A stretch of DNA of 64,000 nt from Siphonodentalium dalli (GCA_032622095.1 CP136063.1:75743980-75807979); one strand, 5' to 3'; shown: positions 33,421 through 44,858, counted from the stretch's first letter. Notes: generated by a model not told the origin, from the letters alone. Translations and numbers: made by a program.

Positions 33421-34738
33421 GAATATGAGTGAGTATGTGAGGGTGTCATAGTTATTATGATATGGGTGAGTATGTGAGGGTGTCATAGTTATTATAATAA
33501 GGGTGAGTATGTGAGGGTGTCATAGTTATTATGATATGAGTGAGTATGTGAAGGTGTCATAGTTATTATAATATGAGTGAGTATGTGAAGGTGTCATAGT
33601 TATTATGATATGAGTGAGTATGTGAGGGTGTCATAGTTATTATGATATGAGTGAGTATGTGAAGGTGTCATAGTTATTATAATAAGGGTGAGTATGTGAG
33701 GGTGTCATAGTTATAATGATATGAGTGAGTATGTGAAGGTGTCATAGTTATTATGATATGAGTGAGTATGTGAGGGTGTCATAGTTATTATGATATGAGT
33801 GAGTATGTGAGGGTGTCATAGTTATTATAATAAGGGTGAGTATGTGAGGGTGTCATAGTTATAATGATATGAGTGAGTATGTGAAGGTGTCATAGTTATT
33901 ATGATATGAGTGAGTATGTGAGGGTGTCATAGTTATTATGATATGAGTGAGTGTCATAGTTATTATAATAAGGGTGAGTATGTGAGGGTGTCATAGTTAT
34001 AATGATATGAGTGAGTATGTGAAGGTGTCATAGTTATTATGATATGAGTGAATATGTGAGTGTGTCATAGTTATTATGATATGAGTGAGTATGTGAGGAT
34101 GTCATAGTTATTATGATATGAGTGAGTATGTGAGGGTGTCATAGTTATTATGATATGAGTGAGTATGTGAGGGTGTCATAGTTATTATAATAAGGGTTAG
34201 TATGTGAGGGTGTCATAGTTATTATGATATGAGTGAGTATGTGAGGGTGTCATAGTTATTATAATAAGGGTGAGTATGTGAGGGTGTCATAGTTATTATG
34301 ATATGAGTGAGTATGTGAAGATGTCATAGTTATTATGATATGAGTGAGTATGTGAGGGTGTCATAGTTATTATGATATGAGTGAGTATGTGAGGGTGTCA
34401 TATTTATTATGATATGAGTGAGTATGTGAAGGTGTCATAGTTATTATGATATGAGTGAGTATGTGAGTGTGTCATAGTTATTATTATATGAGTGAGTATG
34501 TGAAGGTGTCATAGTTATTATGATATGAGTGAGTATGTGAGGGTGTCATAGTTATTATGATATGAGTGAGTTTGTGAAGGTGTCATAGTTATTATAATAA
34601 GGGTGAGTATGTGAGGGTGTCATAGTTATTATGATATGAGTGAGTATGTGAGGGTGTCATAGTTATTATAATATGAGTGAGTATATGAGGATGTCATAGT
34701 TATTATAATATGAGTGAGTATGTGAGGGTGTCATAGTT
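33421..34738. repeat. 37-bp VNTR, about 35 units
   Basis: The unit is GTGAGTATGTGAGGGTGTCA followed by TAGTTATTATGATATGA. Variants (GATATGA, AATAAGG, AATATGA; GAGGG or GAAGG) recur in a patterned order, which suggests multi-unit duplications. One unit near 33,943 is shortened. The array lies between inverted flanks (see 32,606-35,057). Confidence 0.9.
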
Positions 34739-34742
34739 ATTT

Positions 34743-34903
34743 GCTGATATATGTTCTATTGGAGACACAAAACTCACAAAGGCTACCACTGAACACAGAA
34801 TTGGCAGCACATAATTGTGTAGCACAAAGTTTCTATGCTGCTGTGTGATTTTTAACATGGTAGCTTTTACGAGGTTTGTGTCTCTAATATAACATATCTT
34901 ATC
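34743..34903. repeat. About 160-bp hairpin next to the VNTR
   Basis: GGAGACACAAAACTCACAAA on the left pairs with the TTTGTGTCTCT-type block on the right, and GATATATGTTCTATT pairs with the TATAACATATCTTA-type block. The loop contains TAATTGTGTA. Confidence 0.65.
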
Positions 34904-35196
34904 TACTAACTACAATATACTCATATGTTCACTCATATTCAATGTTGAGAAAATTCCACCGATTATGTAATGTGTCATTTCTACACAATTTTGTTTAAGA
35001 TCAAATTGAAAACATATTGTGTAGAAATTATAAAATTTGTTCTAAGAGTGCATGTATTGCCTCGCGTGTTATCTGCTTGAATGCCACACATTGTCCGGCA
35101 TCGGCAAAACTCCCAGCTGCACGTTGAAACTACCGAACCCAGGAAAGATCGATCGAACTGACAACCTTACCAATATATACACGAATCAGGCTACAC

Positions 35197-35642
35197 TACG
35201 CCCGTAGAGATCATATTCCACTAGTACAAACCCTTAATTGCATGCTCTGACCCATTCTGTCATGAACGTTTATAACATCGAACAAACAAGACAGGGAACA
35301 TATTTCTTTGGTAATACTTATTCCTCGGTAATCTACGTCAAAGTAGGGGTGGTCCCAGCTTTTTTATGACTTCGGTTAGCCGAGATCGTAAATAAAAAAA
35401 ACAAACATTAAATTAATTGCCCGGAGAAATTCAACGATTGTAAGCGACGCAAAGCAAAATCGCACACAAAGTAAAATTAAATCATGTAATTTCGAGTTGG
35501 GACCGTCACCAACATTGTCAAGGAACATGTATTAACTATTAAATACTGCACTGTTTTTTCAATGATAAACTTCCCTGTCACAACATGGACAAGTTCCATG
35601 GCTTTGAGCTGGTGGAGTATGATCTCTTCGGGCGTAGCTATA
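35197..35642. mobile_element. Inverted-repeat element, family W, copy 1 (about 445 bp)
   Basis: TACGCCCGTAGAGATCATATTCCAC at the left pairs with a near-inverse at 35,610-35,642, and ACAAGACAGGGA pairs loosely with the TCCCTGTC near 35,575. Related sequence lies at 45,970-46,390, 63,330-63,690 and partly 19,850-19,950. No ORF is present. Confidence 0.65.
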
Positions 35643-35824
35643 ATAGAGATTCATTGCATGATTTAGTTACCATCCAGGTGTGTTGATCACATATCCGCGC
35701 TTAACGGGATTAGATCCAGCTTCCTTATCGCTAGACGGCTTATGTTGGTATAATACGCCATGCAACGCGCCAAATGGGCCAATAGAGCCGGTATTTCCAA
35801 TATAGAGATCACATGTATGGTTAA

Positions 35825-36029
35825 CCCTTTCATGACGGAAACCGCGCTGGTGCAGAATTGAAGACCCCGTGCCAGTGCATTCTCTTACATGTATATGTGC
35901 GAGTCTCCCATATGGAGCCTCGCATATATAAGATAATTCACTATCTTACAAGGTCAAGGTAAATATAAGAGAATGCACTGGAACATGTTTTTGTGTGCAG
36001 AATTTCAGGAAGCTCCAGTCATGCAAGGG
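35825..36029. mobile_element. Older TTAA hairpin element
   Basis: It follows TTAA (35,821-35,824) and starts CCCTTTCATGAC, and it ends GTCATGCAAGGG. It contains a diverged GCCAGTGCATTCTC hairpin with an insertion. It is related to the 31.6-kb group and to the 4.19-4.31 kb relic. Confidence 0.6.
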
Positions 36030-36650
36030 TAATAGCTCAATTTCAATTTGTATCCCATTAATATTTAGATACATGTATACTAGGATATAATTGGATGGAT
36101 ATGTTTGATGGATAACTTTCGAAGTCTGGCGCGTGCATGTTGCGAAAATTTTCTTGGCAGCTAGGTTGTTTAGTGTCGAAGTGGATACACGACTTCTTAG
36201 TACAATTCTACCCAATGTGGGGCATATACGGTCATGATGACACTGCACATATGGTAACTAACGAAAAGCTTGAGTTCTTGTAGAAACGACAATATTATTA
36301 TAATGAACAAATGGCAATTACAAACGAATCGCGTAGTAGCGTTGATATGATGGCCGCATACCGAGTATACGTATGTTTTTCATCGACATTCCAAGAAAAA
36401 AGAAAATCACCCCAAATAAGCACAGCAGTGTACGTAAAGGACTAACTGTTTCGTCATTGCATTTGTTATATTTACCAAGCGTTCCGTTCATTCAGAGAGA
36501 AATGGAAAACATTCAGGAAAGGGAATTTGTTCATTTAGTTCGCTATGTGTTAATTTTTGGGCATTTTAAAATAAGGAGAAGCAAGTCGCTTCTTTCATTA
36601 AAGATGCATTATCCGAATGTTCGCTCCTAAATTACTATTTCTGTGGCTTC
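36030..36650. other. No recognisable feature
   Basis: No gene or clear repeat is visible. Confidence 0.3.
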
Positions 36651-36654
36651 GGGG

Positions 36655-37055
36655 GTAAAACATATTTGATTCGAGTCAAGGAACCTACCCATCATAGCTC
36701 AGAGTGATCAAATGTCGATTTTTTAAGTTTGTTATTCCTCGAGATGCGCAATTATTTGTGGCCCAGAAAAACTTCGTCAACGGACGATCTCGGAAAAACA
36801 ATTTCGGATAAAGATGGATAACTCTAAAATCAAGTAGTAATACAGCCAAATTTGTGATACTCAAAAATCGGCCACATTTCGTTGAACAAAATGTTGATAA
36901 AACACGTTTTGGGAAATGTTCATACCATAGTTGACAGTGGTTAGCATTATTTTGTTGTTGTTGTTGCAATTAATCGTTTCCAAAGTGTATTTTGAAGAAA
37001 TGATTTTGTTTTATCTTGATGATATGGGGACCGTCTGATCGGATTGAGTGCCTTT
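36655..37055. repeat. Dispersed repeat family X, copy 2
   Basis: It aligns with 9,970-10,385, sharing AAGATGGATAACTCTAAAAT, GTGGTTAGCATTATTTT and GATATGGGGACCGT. The minus-strand frame (about 94 codons) partly matches the frame in the 46.4-kb copy (TNLKNRHLITLS against TNFKNRYLITLS), so the family may once have been coding. Confidence 0.7.
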
Positions 37056-37064
37056 AACATTACA

Positions 37065-37195
37065 TAAATGCCCAAAGTAATTGACCACTTAACCACAGCA
37101 GAATTATGGGTAATTTTTCAGGATTTAGTCGGAAATATGGCTTGTTGCCATTCATCGGAAAGCTCTCGCCGAGAGCTTTCCGATGAATGGCAACA
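37065..37195. mobile_element. Truncated Tc1/mariner-type hairpin MITE
   Basis: CAGCAGAATTATGGGTAA and CAGGATTTAGTCGGAAATATG match the intact copy at 42,622-42,810. The centre here is a perfect 30-bp-arm hairpin (TGGCTTGTTGCCATTCATCG and its inverse). Confidence 0.7.
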
Positions 37196-37317
37196 AGCCA
37201 TACGACGCCATAATACAGTGGCGTGGTTTTAGTCGTCTGCACGGCCTTTCCCCCAGCGTTACACCGTCGTGATATTGTCATAGTGTTTGCAAGCGTCAGG
37301 AAACCACAATCACAACC

Positions 37318-37500
37318 AACCAATCAATCAATCATTCAAAAAATCAACCAATTGAAATACTCCTATTTGATTGTATAAATCGAGAGTGAGCAATGTCCTT
37401 GACCTAGCTTTGAGGGATATATATGTCATATAGATGGAGGTAATTATGCGACAACGTTGATCCGCTGGAGAGGTTTAAATTACGACTGCGTAAGGTGATA
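37318..37500. repeat. Repeat shared with 39,155-39,310
   Basis: GAAATACTCCTATTTGATTG, GACAACGTTG and CCGCTGGAGAGGTTTAAAT-type blocks recur in the same order near 39,190-39,305. Both copies are preceded by CAAC/CAATCAAT runs. Confidence 0.7.
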
Positions 37501-37503
37501 TCA

Positions 37504-38060
37504 ATGTGTCTCTTTATTGCCTCCTCATGGGAGTAGGTAATTACTACTAGCCGAAACAGGCTCCCTTCGGGGAGCGTTGGGAGTATGTGGCCCCTTTGTG
37601 TGCGTCGCGCACATGACAGACAAATCCTACGATTTTAATATATTGATCATATTATTATTCTACTTCAACATCTCCTCTGGAAAATTGGTTCTTAATTGGA
37701 CCTAAATATTGACATTGGTTCATATTGGACTTATTTGGTTATGATATAAGCCCATGGTGGACTTATACCAGGTATTCTGTTGGATGGCGCTGGCCACAGT
37801 GAAAACACATATATAAAGAGCGTACATCCGGTGCTGAAATAGACCCATAGTGAGCGTATTTGTTTTTTGTTATTTATTTAAATAATGTTTTTTAAGTCAA
37901 CATTTGAAAAACTAACGCCGTTTTAACATCCTCTAGGGAACCCCGAGTCACCACACCAAATGGTTGAAATCGGTCTAGGTTGTCAGGGAGAAAAATCCGA
38001 ACAGACAGAAAGACAGACAGATCACACTCTTTGATATATACATATATAATACACAAAATA
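37504..38060. repeat. Dispersed repeat, shared in part with 61.99-62.2 kb
   Basis: GTGGCCC, GCGCACATGACA, ACCTAAATATTGACAT, GGTTCATAT and CCCATAGTGAGC recur in order in both places. The copy here ends with an AGACAGAAAGACAGACAGA run. Confidence 0.65.
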
Positions 38061-38069
38061 TATGCAATG

Positions 38070-38415
38070 AAATAAGATGGGTAACTTCATTTCGGAGTCA
38101 GACCTTATTTCAGAATATTCTATCAATTAACTAGAAAACATTCTGATTATAGAATAGTGCATATTCGTAAATTTTTATAAAAATACACATAAGAACATGC
38201 ATGGTCCAAGTTGGTGTTGATCATGTTGCACATATAGTAAATCACACTCGTGTGTGTGGTGACCAAGTCTAAGATCTCGTAGGTTTCCATTGAGAGGGAA
38301 CGAATGAGTCCTCGGAAGAACAGCGCCATCAAATACACGTTGACGCGAGTGATGACAGGGACATACACACATCAAAACATTATCTTCACCGTCTGGTCCT
38401 GTCCCAATAATGGGA
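38070..38415. other. No recognisable feature
   Basis: No supported gene or repeat is visible. Confidence 0.3.
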
Positions 38416-38419
38416 TTAA

Positions 38420-38811
38420 CCCTTTACCCAACAAACCGACCAAAACCGGCCAAATAAAGCTTCAACAGCCGAAAATATCTTCGGTCTGTCTCAATAGAAC
38501 CATACAAATATGGATATCATTGGAACCGGCTCCTTGACTACATTGTGATAGTTACAGTTATGCCCTGTGCCAATGCATTCTCTTATATATGCGAGTCGAC
38601 CATAGGTCGCCTCGCATATATAAGAGAATGCATTGGCCTAAAAAATATCTTTTTTTAACACTTTTTACCATTTTTTCTTACATTCTTTAACAATTTTATA
38701 ATTTTTAATGTGTTAAGCCAATGCATTCTCTTATATATGCGAGGCGACCTATGGTCGACTCGCATATATAAGAGAATGCATTGGCACAGGGCCCTTCTGT
38801 TGGGTAAAGGG
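38420..38811. mobile_element. TTAA double-hairpin MITE, copy 3 (392 bp)
   Basis: The termini are the same CCCTTTACCCAACA type, with TTAA at 38,416-38,419 and 38,812-38,815, and both 69-bp hairpins are kept. It is longer because its inter-hairpin spacer holds about 50 extra bases (AACAATTTTATAATTTTTAA region), which also resemble the spacer at 30,030. Confidence 0.85.
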
Positions 38812-39154
38812 TTAAGGTCGTTTGTACCATCTACTGAAGGATTTTTATCTCAAATGTGTCTAGATTGTTTGCACGCCGTTTCCATAGCAACGGCATCACT
38901 TTCATATTTTACAGTTGGGTTGAACATGAAGCTGACATCTATTTTCATATGATATATTATTTTTCCATGTATAAAAATAAAATTCAACTCGAAAAATAAG
39001 CCCTGTTGGGGACAAGACCACTCCTCTAACACCTATTCCATGCTTGTTGTTTATCATGTTCCATGTAGTTTATATACATGTATCAACTACATGCATGAGT
39101 ATGTCGTAATATTACCTAGTTACCGAAAGCTACCTGAGCGTGTGTGCTACAACC

Positions 39155-39310
39155 AACCAACCAATCAATCAACCAACCGACCGAAGTGAAATACTCCTAT
39201 TTGATTGGGTAAATCGTGAGTTGGCAATAGCCTTGACATTGGAGCAAATATATGTCAGATAAATGGAGGTAAGTAGGCGACAACGTGCCTTCCGCTGGAG
39301 ATGTTTAAAT
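39155..39310. repeat. Repeat shared with 37,318-37,500
   Basis: See the partner entry. The orientation is the same and it is preceded by an AACCAACC/AATCAATC microsatellite (39,148-39,182). Confidence 0.7.
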
Positions 39311-39855
39311 GCCGGATCTATTTCCGTTGAGTATCGACGACTGCGCTAGGTGCTATCGATGCAAGCCTGTCCCGTGCGGTTATACAATACATAAGTGGAC
39401 ACAATGGCGTTCAGTCGATGATTATTACAGTCGTGAATTCCGATTAAAGACGCGAAGGTTTGTCGATATCCCATTATTTGCTGTGTACACACAACAAGTA
39501 CCCGCCATCCGATAAATAATGCCAACGCACTGACTATATCCCCGTGACAAATAACTACTCTCGGTGTGCCCAGTACTATAGGCGAGGGTAAAATAAGTCG
39601 ATATCCCATGCTAATGATATATTAATGCAGGTGGCAATTACTGGTGATCTAAAAAGTAATGCTAACCTGTATACTAATGCAGCTTGTTTCCTATACTTTT
39701 ACGATAGCATGTGCATCATTTGATGACCTGCAGAGTTATGACTACGTTTAGGCTAAATACGTCATCAGATTATGCGTTCTAACTGTAGCCGTGATGTCAT
39801 AACCGTGACAACGGATAGGGTATCAATCTCTCCGGTTTGTACCAATAAACTTCAT
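39311..39855. other. No recognisable feature
   Basis: No supported gene is visible. Short opposite open frames overlap and look like noise. Confidence 0.3.
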
Positions 39856-39859
39856 TTAA

Positions 39860-40262
39860 AAGGGAGGTAAAATGGCAACGTTTGAATGGGGAATTCAGTG
39901 TTAATTTTTTAGAAAAGATTGATCAAACCTTACAAAGCGCAGGTGACCATATCATACCTTTTTGGAAAGTTTGAAGACTTATCTAGTGACAACGGGAAGT
40001 GGAATTTTGATTTTCGTCCCATGCTGGGTATTATTGAACATTATTAAACAGTAGCTATAGCTTATGATTGTTTGTGATATTTCCATCAAATGTCACAAAA
40101 CAGAACATAAAATGAAAATCTGATTCGCGTTGTCACTGGATATATGCTCAAACATTCCAACAAGACATGAAGCACTATTCTACGATTTGTAAATATTGAG
40201 TAATCTTGTCTTGAAAATTAACACTGAATTTCTCATTCAAATGCTGCCACTTTTCCTCCATC
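39860..40262. mobile_element. TTAA-flanked MITE, about 400 bp
   Basis: ATTCAGTGTTAATTTT near 39,891 pairs with AAAATTAACACTGAATT near 40,213, and the arms run outward through GGCAACGTTTGAATG / CATTCAAATGCTGCC. TTAA occurs at both edges (39,856-39,859 and 40,263-40,266). No ORF is present. Confidence 0.65.
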
Positions 40263-40469
40263 TTAAAGATAAGGACACTTAGTCTATTGATGTTATTGTT
40301 TCACACAACCACCACTATCAATCATCGGACAACTACCCTCAATTTGAATAGAAGTTTGTTGAACTCGTTGTGCTTTGTCTGGTAGATCGTGCAAAACGAA
40401 ATTATAACTGCGCACAATTATCCATGCACTGCCGAATTCACTAATCCTAATCGTATTGTTTTGTTCTTA

Positions 40470-40822
40470 GAGACCTTTCGCAAAAATCACTATTGCGATT
40501 ACGGATAGGGTATTGTCCAAGTAAGGTTGACACCATCACAGCCCCACTATATTCAGTTACACATATATCTGATGGAAAAAGTAATGCGTGTCTCTTTCAT
40601 ATCCCATGTTCTTATCCGTGTGTAATACACCACACGTATAATGTTAGAGCGTCCCCAAGCAGGACCGGTGGCACATTTTGGACACATCTGCCCATAATTG
40701 AACTACGTGGTGTATAAGTCGTCTCACATAAGAACCCTCGTGCGTAAAGGTCGAATTTTGGCCGTATATTGGCAGGATATTTCCATACCCGTAATCGTAT
40801 TCGTGATTTTGCGAAAGGTCTC
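40470..40822. mobile_element. TTA-flanked MITE, 353 bp
   Basis: The ends GAGACCTTTCGCAAAA and TTTTGCGAAAGGTCTC are inverted and bordered by TTA on both sides (40,467-40,469 and 40,823-40,825). The arms continue through TGCGATTACGGATAGGG and its partner, about 45 bp each. The 3-bp TTA target suggests PIF/Harbinger. Confidence 0.75.
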
Positions 40823-40889
40823 TTATACGTGAATTTGACGACTAGGAATAGCTAAATGTATAGTCTTAACTCTACCGGGGAGTTGCGAA

Positions 40890-41040
40890 ACCTCCCTGGT
40901 GTTTAACGTTCTCCGTATTAAGTTTGTATCGGCATCTCACAGGGCGAAGCGATACGTTACACGTCAACCCTTTGTCGTAATCCTATTGTTTTGACACACT
41001 TTCTCACTAGTTTCAAATTGAGTAGACCTTTACGCGATGT
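40890..41040. repeat. Repeat shared with 45,060-45,185
   Basis: ATTAAGTTTGTAT, AGGGCGAA(G/A)CGATA, ACACGTCAA and TTTGACACAC occur in the same order in both copies. Confidence 0.65.
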
Positions 41041-41479
41041 TTATTGAATTATTAGTGTTAATACCGAATCTCTGATCCGATATATAATTAACGGTATTGC
41101 GACAATGCCGGTTGTTTCAAGTGTTATGCGCGTATTGTGTGTTATCGGCGTGGCACAATGTACTTCATTTGCTCTCAAAGTGTTTGTGCAACACCTTTTA
41201 CTGCGTGTGCAGTACTATAATTTCCATTCTCCGAGTGATTGTTCAACTGACATCTGCACAAGCTTGTCCTTAAAATATGTGCCAAAATCTCGAATTGACG
41301 ACCAAAAGCTTTATATATATAAATTGTAATACTTACAGTTCACAAATTGTGCTAAACAGTCACAGCGCCATATTCTTCAATCAAATTATAAAACAGCCAT
41401 GCTACATTCAAAGACCATCGAACAAGCCAAGGGAGACAAACAAAGCCACCGTGCATGAGACAAACCGCTAAACTCCATG

Positions 41480-41800
41480 CAGCGAACTCTACGTTAGCAC
41501 TGCGATATAGCACTGCCACAATGATGGTACTTTGCGGACCGATACATCTATTTTTACATATCGTCGGAACTATATTTGTCACCGATAATCTTATTTTGAC
41601 CACCAAAAGTTTGCAATAATCAGCAATAATGGCAATTCTTTTGGTATTGATAAGAACAATATACACTGAGCCAGACATAGCCAATTTTAATCCTAAACAT
41701 AAGAACTAAGAACATGTAAGAAATCCTTACCAAGTGTCATTATGGCAGTGATATCTCAGCGGAGCGATGGGAGATAACTCTGCCTGGAGTTTGACAAACC
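41480..41800. repeat. Direct repeat flanking a minisatellite, left copy
   Basis: It matches 42,070-42,385 at an offset of about 596 bp, including GGTACTTTGCGGACCGATAC and ATCCTTACCAA. It ends with GGGAGATAACTCTGCCTGGA. Confidence 0.85.
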
Positions 41801-41811
41801 GCACATATGTT

Positions 41812-42066
41812 CTCCCACTGAGTGCCCATTATGATCCACAGTCACACAGCTATATACCGGTATCCCCACTGAGTGTCCCTTATGATCCACAGTCACACAG
41901 CTATGTATCGGTGTCCCCATTGAGAGCCCCTTATGAACAACAGTCACACAGCTATGTATCGGTGTCCCCACTGAGTGCCCCTTATGAACCACAGTAACAC
42001 AGCTATATATCGGTGTCCCCATTGAGTGCCCCTTATGAACCACAGTCACACAGCTATGTATTGGTC
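41812..42066. repeat. 51-bp minisatellite, five units, open on both strands
   Basis: The unit is close to GTCCCCACTGAGTGCCCCTT followed by ATGAACCACAGTCACACAGC and TATGTATCG. Because 51 is a multiple of three, both strands stay open as 17-residue repeats (plus: APYEPQSHSYVSVSPLS; minus: TVVHKGHSMGTPIHSC). The plus frame has a stop in the fourth unit (TCA to TAA). No independent evidence of coding exists. Confidence 0.85.
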
Positions 42067-42069
42067 AAA

Positions 42070-42385
42070 CTATATGCAGCGCCCTCTGCGTTATCACTGC
42101 GATTAGCACTGTCACAAGGATGGTACTTTGCGGACCGATACATCTATTTTTACATATCGTCGGAACTATATTTAGTCACCTATTGTCTTATTTTGACCAC
42201 CAACAGTTCGCAATAATGGTAATTCTTTCGGTATTGACAAGAACAATATGAACTGAGCCAGACATCGACAATTTTAATCATAAAACATAAGAACTAAGAA
42301 CACGTAAGAAATCCTTACCAAATGTCCTTATGGCAGTGGTATCCCAGCCGAGCGATGGGAGATAACTCTGCCTGGAGTTTGTGTA
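42070..42385. repeat. Direct repeat flanking a minisatellite, right copy
   Basis: This is the partner of 41,480-41,800. The two long copies are more alike than most repeats here, so the duplication is fairly recent. Confidence 0.85.
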
Positions 42386-42621
42386 TTGGTGTCGATTGCT
42401 GCCATTGGCTGCGGGATATAACTGGCGTTCTCTCCGTTGTCAATTTCTTTGGCGGAAAACAAATTGGAGAAGGATTTCAATCCATACGGGGGATAAATTA
42501 ACGATATGTTGAGCCGCTGAGAATGGACCAGCCGCAGCTATAAGGCACCCACGCATGCAGTAGATGTCATTAGAAGCCACGTAGAATTCGATTCAGCCAT
42601 CGGTTAAGAAGGGCTCATATA

Positions 42622-42810
42622 CAGTAATGCTCTAAATAATCGACTCCTTCCTTAACTACAGCAGAATTATGGGTAACGTTTCAGGATTTAGCCGGAAATA
42701 TGGCTTGTTGCTTTCCGATGAATGGCACCAAGCCATATTTCCGACTAAATCCTGAAAAGTTACACATAATTCTGCTGTGGTTAAGGAGTCGATTATTTAG
42801 GGCATTACTG
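42622..42810. mobile_element. Tc1/mariner-type hairpin MITE, 189 bp
   Basis: It begins CAGTAATGC and ends GCATTACTG between TA dinucleotides. Nearly the whole element folds on itself: CAGCAGAATTATGGGTAAC pairs with the TTACACATAATTCTGCTG block, and CAGGATTTAGCCGGAAATAT with its inverse. CAGT ends and a TA target fit Tc1/mariner. Partial copies lie at 37.07 and 44.86 kb. Confidence 0.8.
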
Positions 42811-42873
42811 TAAGTGGCACCGATGAATTAGTTTCAGAGCTGTATTCAGTGCTCTCAACTACGTGGCTGGAGG

Positions 42874-42953
42874 GTATCCGTGTATGTGTGCGTGTATGTG
42901 TGCGTGTATGTGTGCGTGTATGTGTGCGTGTATGTGTGCGTTTGGGGGGGGGG
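42874..42953. repeat. GTGTATGTGTGC microsatellite followed by poly-G
   Basis: Five 12-bp units are followed by a run of G. The Cys/Met and Thr/His repeat frames here are artefacts. Confidence 0.9.
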
Positions 42954-43067
42954 GGAAGGGTGTCCAACCCCTTTGCACCATAATTTTTCACAAAAGTATT
43001 ATTTGTACCACATTGGGTTGTAATTTTCCAGCTGCTACCTCAAATTTCCAACTGTCAAAGATGCAAA

Positions 43068-43394
43068 CAAAATGGTTATTATAATGAAATTGAATTAGTG
43101 ACTGGACTCAGTAAACATGCCGGATTGTTGCCGGTTCAGGCCGGTACCGGTTTACCGCGCAGGCCGGAACCGTGATGTTTTGCACGCTGGCACGGTGCGG
43201 CACCTTCATTGCAGATGCTGGCGGAAGTAAAAAGTCATACCATGTTAGCATCGTTCATAGAGCACATTAAACTATTTTACACTAATCCATGGTTCAAATT
43301 CATTCATTTGTTGCATATATTCTGTTGAGTATAAAATGAGATGGTCACATAGATAAATGGCCGGCTTTAGTGTACGCCCTCCCCCTTTAGGAAT
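43068..43394. mobile_element. AGGGGTACTG-type MITE interrupted by a CCGG-rich insert
   Basis: Left-arm sequence ends near 43,113, and right-arm sequence resumes near 43,230 and runs to GGCTTTAGTGTACGCCCT. Between them lies a segment of about 115 bp with repeated GCCGG/CCGGT motifs that is absent from the 60.4-kb copy. Confidence 0.6.
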
Positions 43395-43677
43395 CAGGGA
43401 GCTAAATGTGTTCTAGAGTCGGGGAGCGAGTACAACGTGGAATGCTAAAGGTGAAGGTAACTGAAGAATGACTTTCACCTGATACATGAGACACGTTATT
43501 AAAGGATGACATCGCGTTTATTTGATTTGTACATAATATCTAAATAATTTAAACTGGTGAATGAATGGGGGAATGGATTTTTGTGAGCGGTAAATTTATT
43601 TAACTAGCTGCTGTAGTCCTGGGTTTTTACAGATCAAATTTGGCTGTGAGATAGCCCTGTCGTAGACTTGGGGATTT

Positions 43678-43770
43678 ATTTTAAAAAGTAAACACATGAC
43701 CTATGATTTTTCTTGCATTTTCGTAATAAACTGACTATGATTTTTCTTGCATTTTCGTGATAAACTGCAT
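43678..43770. repeat. Short tandem duplication (about 35 bp x 2)
   Basis: CTATGATTTTTCTTGCATTT and the following TCGTRATAAACTG occur twice in a row. Confidence 0.8.
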
Positions 43771-43779
43771 GGTGTCAAT

Positions 43780-44855
43780 CTAGCTGGGTAAACATCACTG
43801 GTATGGCCTGCAGGCTTCAATTCAGTGAATTTGGCCGAAACGTTAACACTGTCGCCTATGGGAAACCATTTAGTTCAGTGATTCCTTTAGCTATTGCGAC
43901 ATTACGCCCTCCCCCTCCCCTATGTGCGTGATTATAATTTGCACTATTACAGACTGACCTGTTGTAAATTTGTCTTGAAAACGGTTTCAATCATCCATGC
44001 TCCACCACGTGCAGTGAAAGTGACTGATGTAATTGCTGATGGCGCCATACATTCCGGGGCCATGAAGGCGAATATATAACAAGTCACATGGCTTGGTACT
44101 GACCGAGATATAATAGTCGGATATACACAAGCGACATTTAATCGATGTTTATCTGTACCAGAAACTGAAATAAATCTAATACAGCAATGAAAGCTCGTTA
44201 TTTAATTTAATGAGACCAATCATATCTCATTAATGGGTAATCACAAAAGACGGAATTTAAAGCGGAACGAACCGCGCTATTGTTCCGCCTGTCGCTCACG
44301 TATAATACGGTGACGCTGGATGCGAGGTTGGCTGGTAATTATGCAATGATATTCCTTCGAGTGCAGACATTTAATAACCCACAATGTGAGGAGTCGGCGT
44401 ATAGGACGCACGCAATTCGAATCAAAGTTGGAGGGTTTGTCAAGTTCATGTTATGTTCTATTTTAATGCAGAACGCTTTGGCAAACTGTGACAAAAGTTT
44501 CGCTCTTTGTGTCAAAGGATAATTTACTGAAATTACTGCTCTGTAACAAATTTATTTGTGTTGGTTGTATAGTACGCACGTATAAGTTTTAACGACAGTA
44601 ATTTGTGATTTCGAGGAAACAGAATTCAGAACTGGAACTTGGAACAGTAACCGGATCATCATCTTCTAGACACGAGTACGTGTAAATATCAGCGTTTTCT
44701 TTACAGAAGTATGATTAAAAGTAAATATTCAACACAAAAATATGTAGACTACGTGTAACGTGTTAACATAATTGTGTAAAAGTGTGTTATTCCCCGTCGG
44801 ATTTTCTAAATGGATATTATCTTTTAAAATGCGAGCCTCATATATGCATACCACA
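43780..44855. other. No recognisable feature
   Basis: No supported gene or repeat is visible. Confidence 0.3.
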
Positions 44856-44858
44856 TAC

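Larger units (their letters stand above)
32606..35057. mobile_element. Inverted-repeat element containing a VNTR
   Basis: The left outer block TTCTTAGAACAAAT (32,619) is matched inverted at about 35,037. A block around TTAAATTTGATCTTAAACAA (about 33,343) and an AATGACACATAACATAAT block are matched inverted at 34,965-35,010. The ATTGAATATGAGTGA that starts the VNTR is matched inverted at about 34,930. The left side appears twice (32,638 and 33,325), and the first is split by the 32,677-33,020 MITE. No transposase frame is present. Confidence 0.7.

Noticed and set aside
33421-34738. Coding or CRISPR array from the regular 37-bp repeats
   Set aside because: Units are contiguous with no unique spacers, and frames are broken. 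It is a VNTR.
42797-43084. Cys/Met- and Thr/His-repeat ORFs
   Set aside because: They translate a GTGTATGTGTGC microsatellite.
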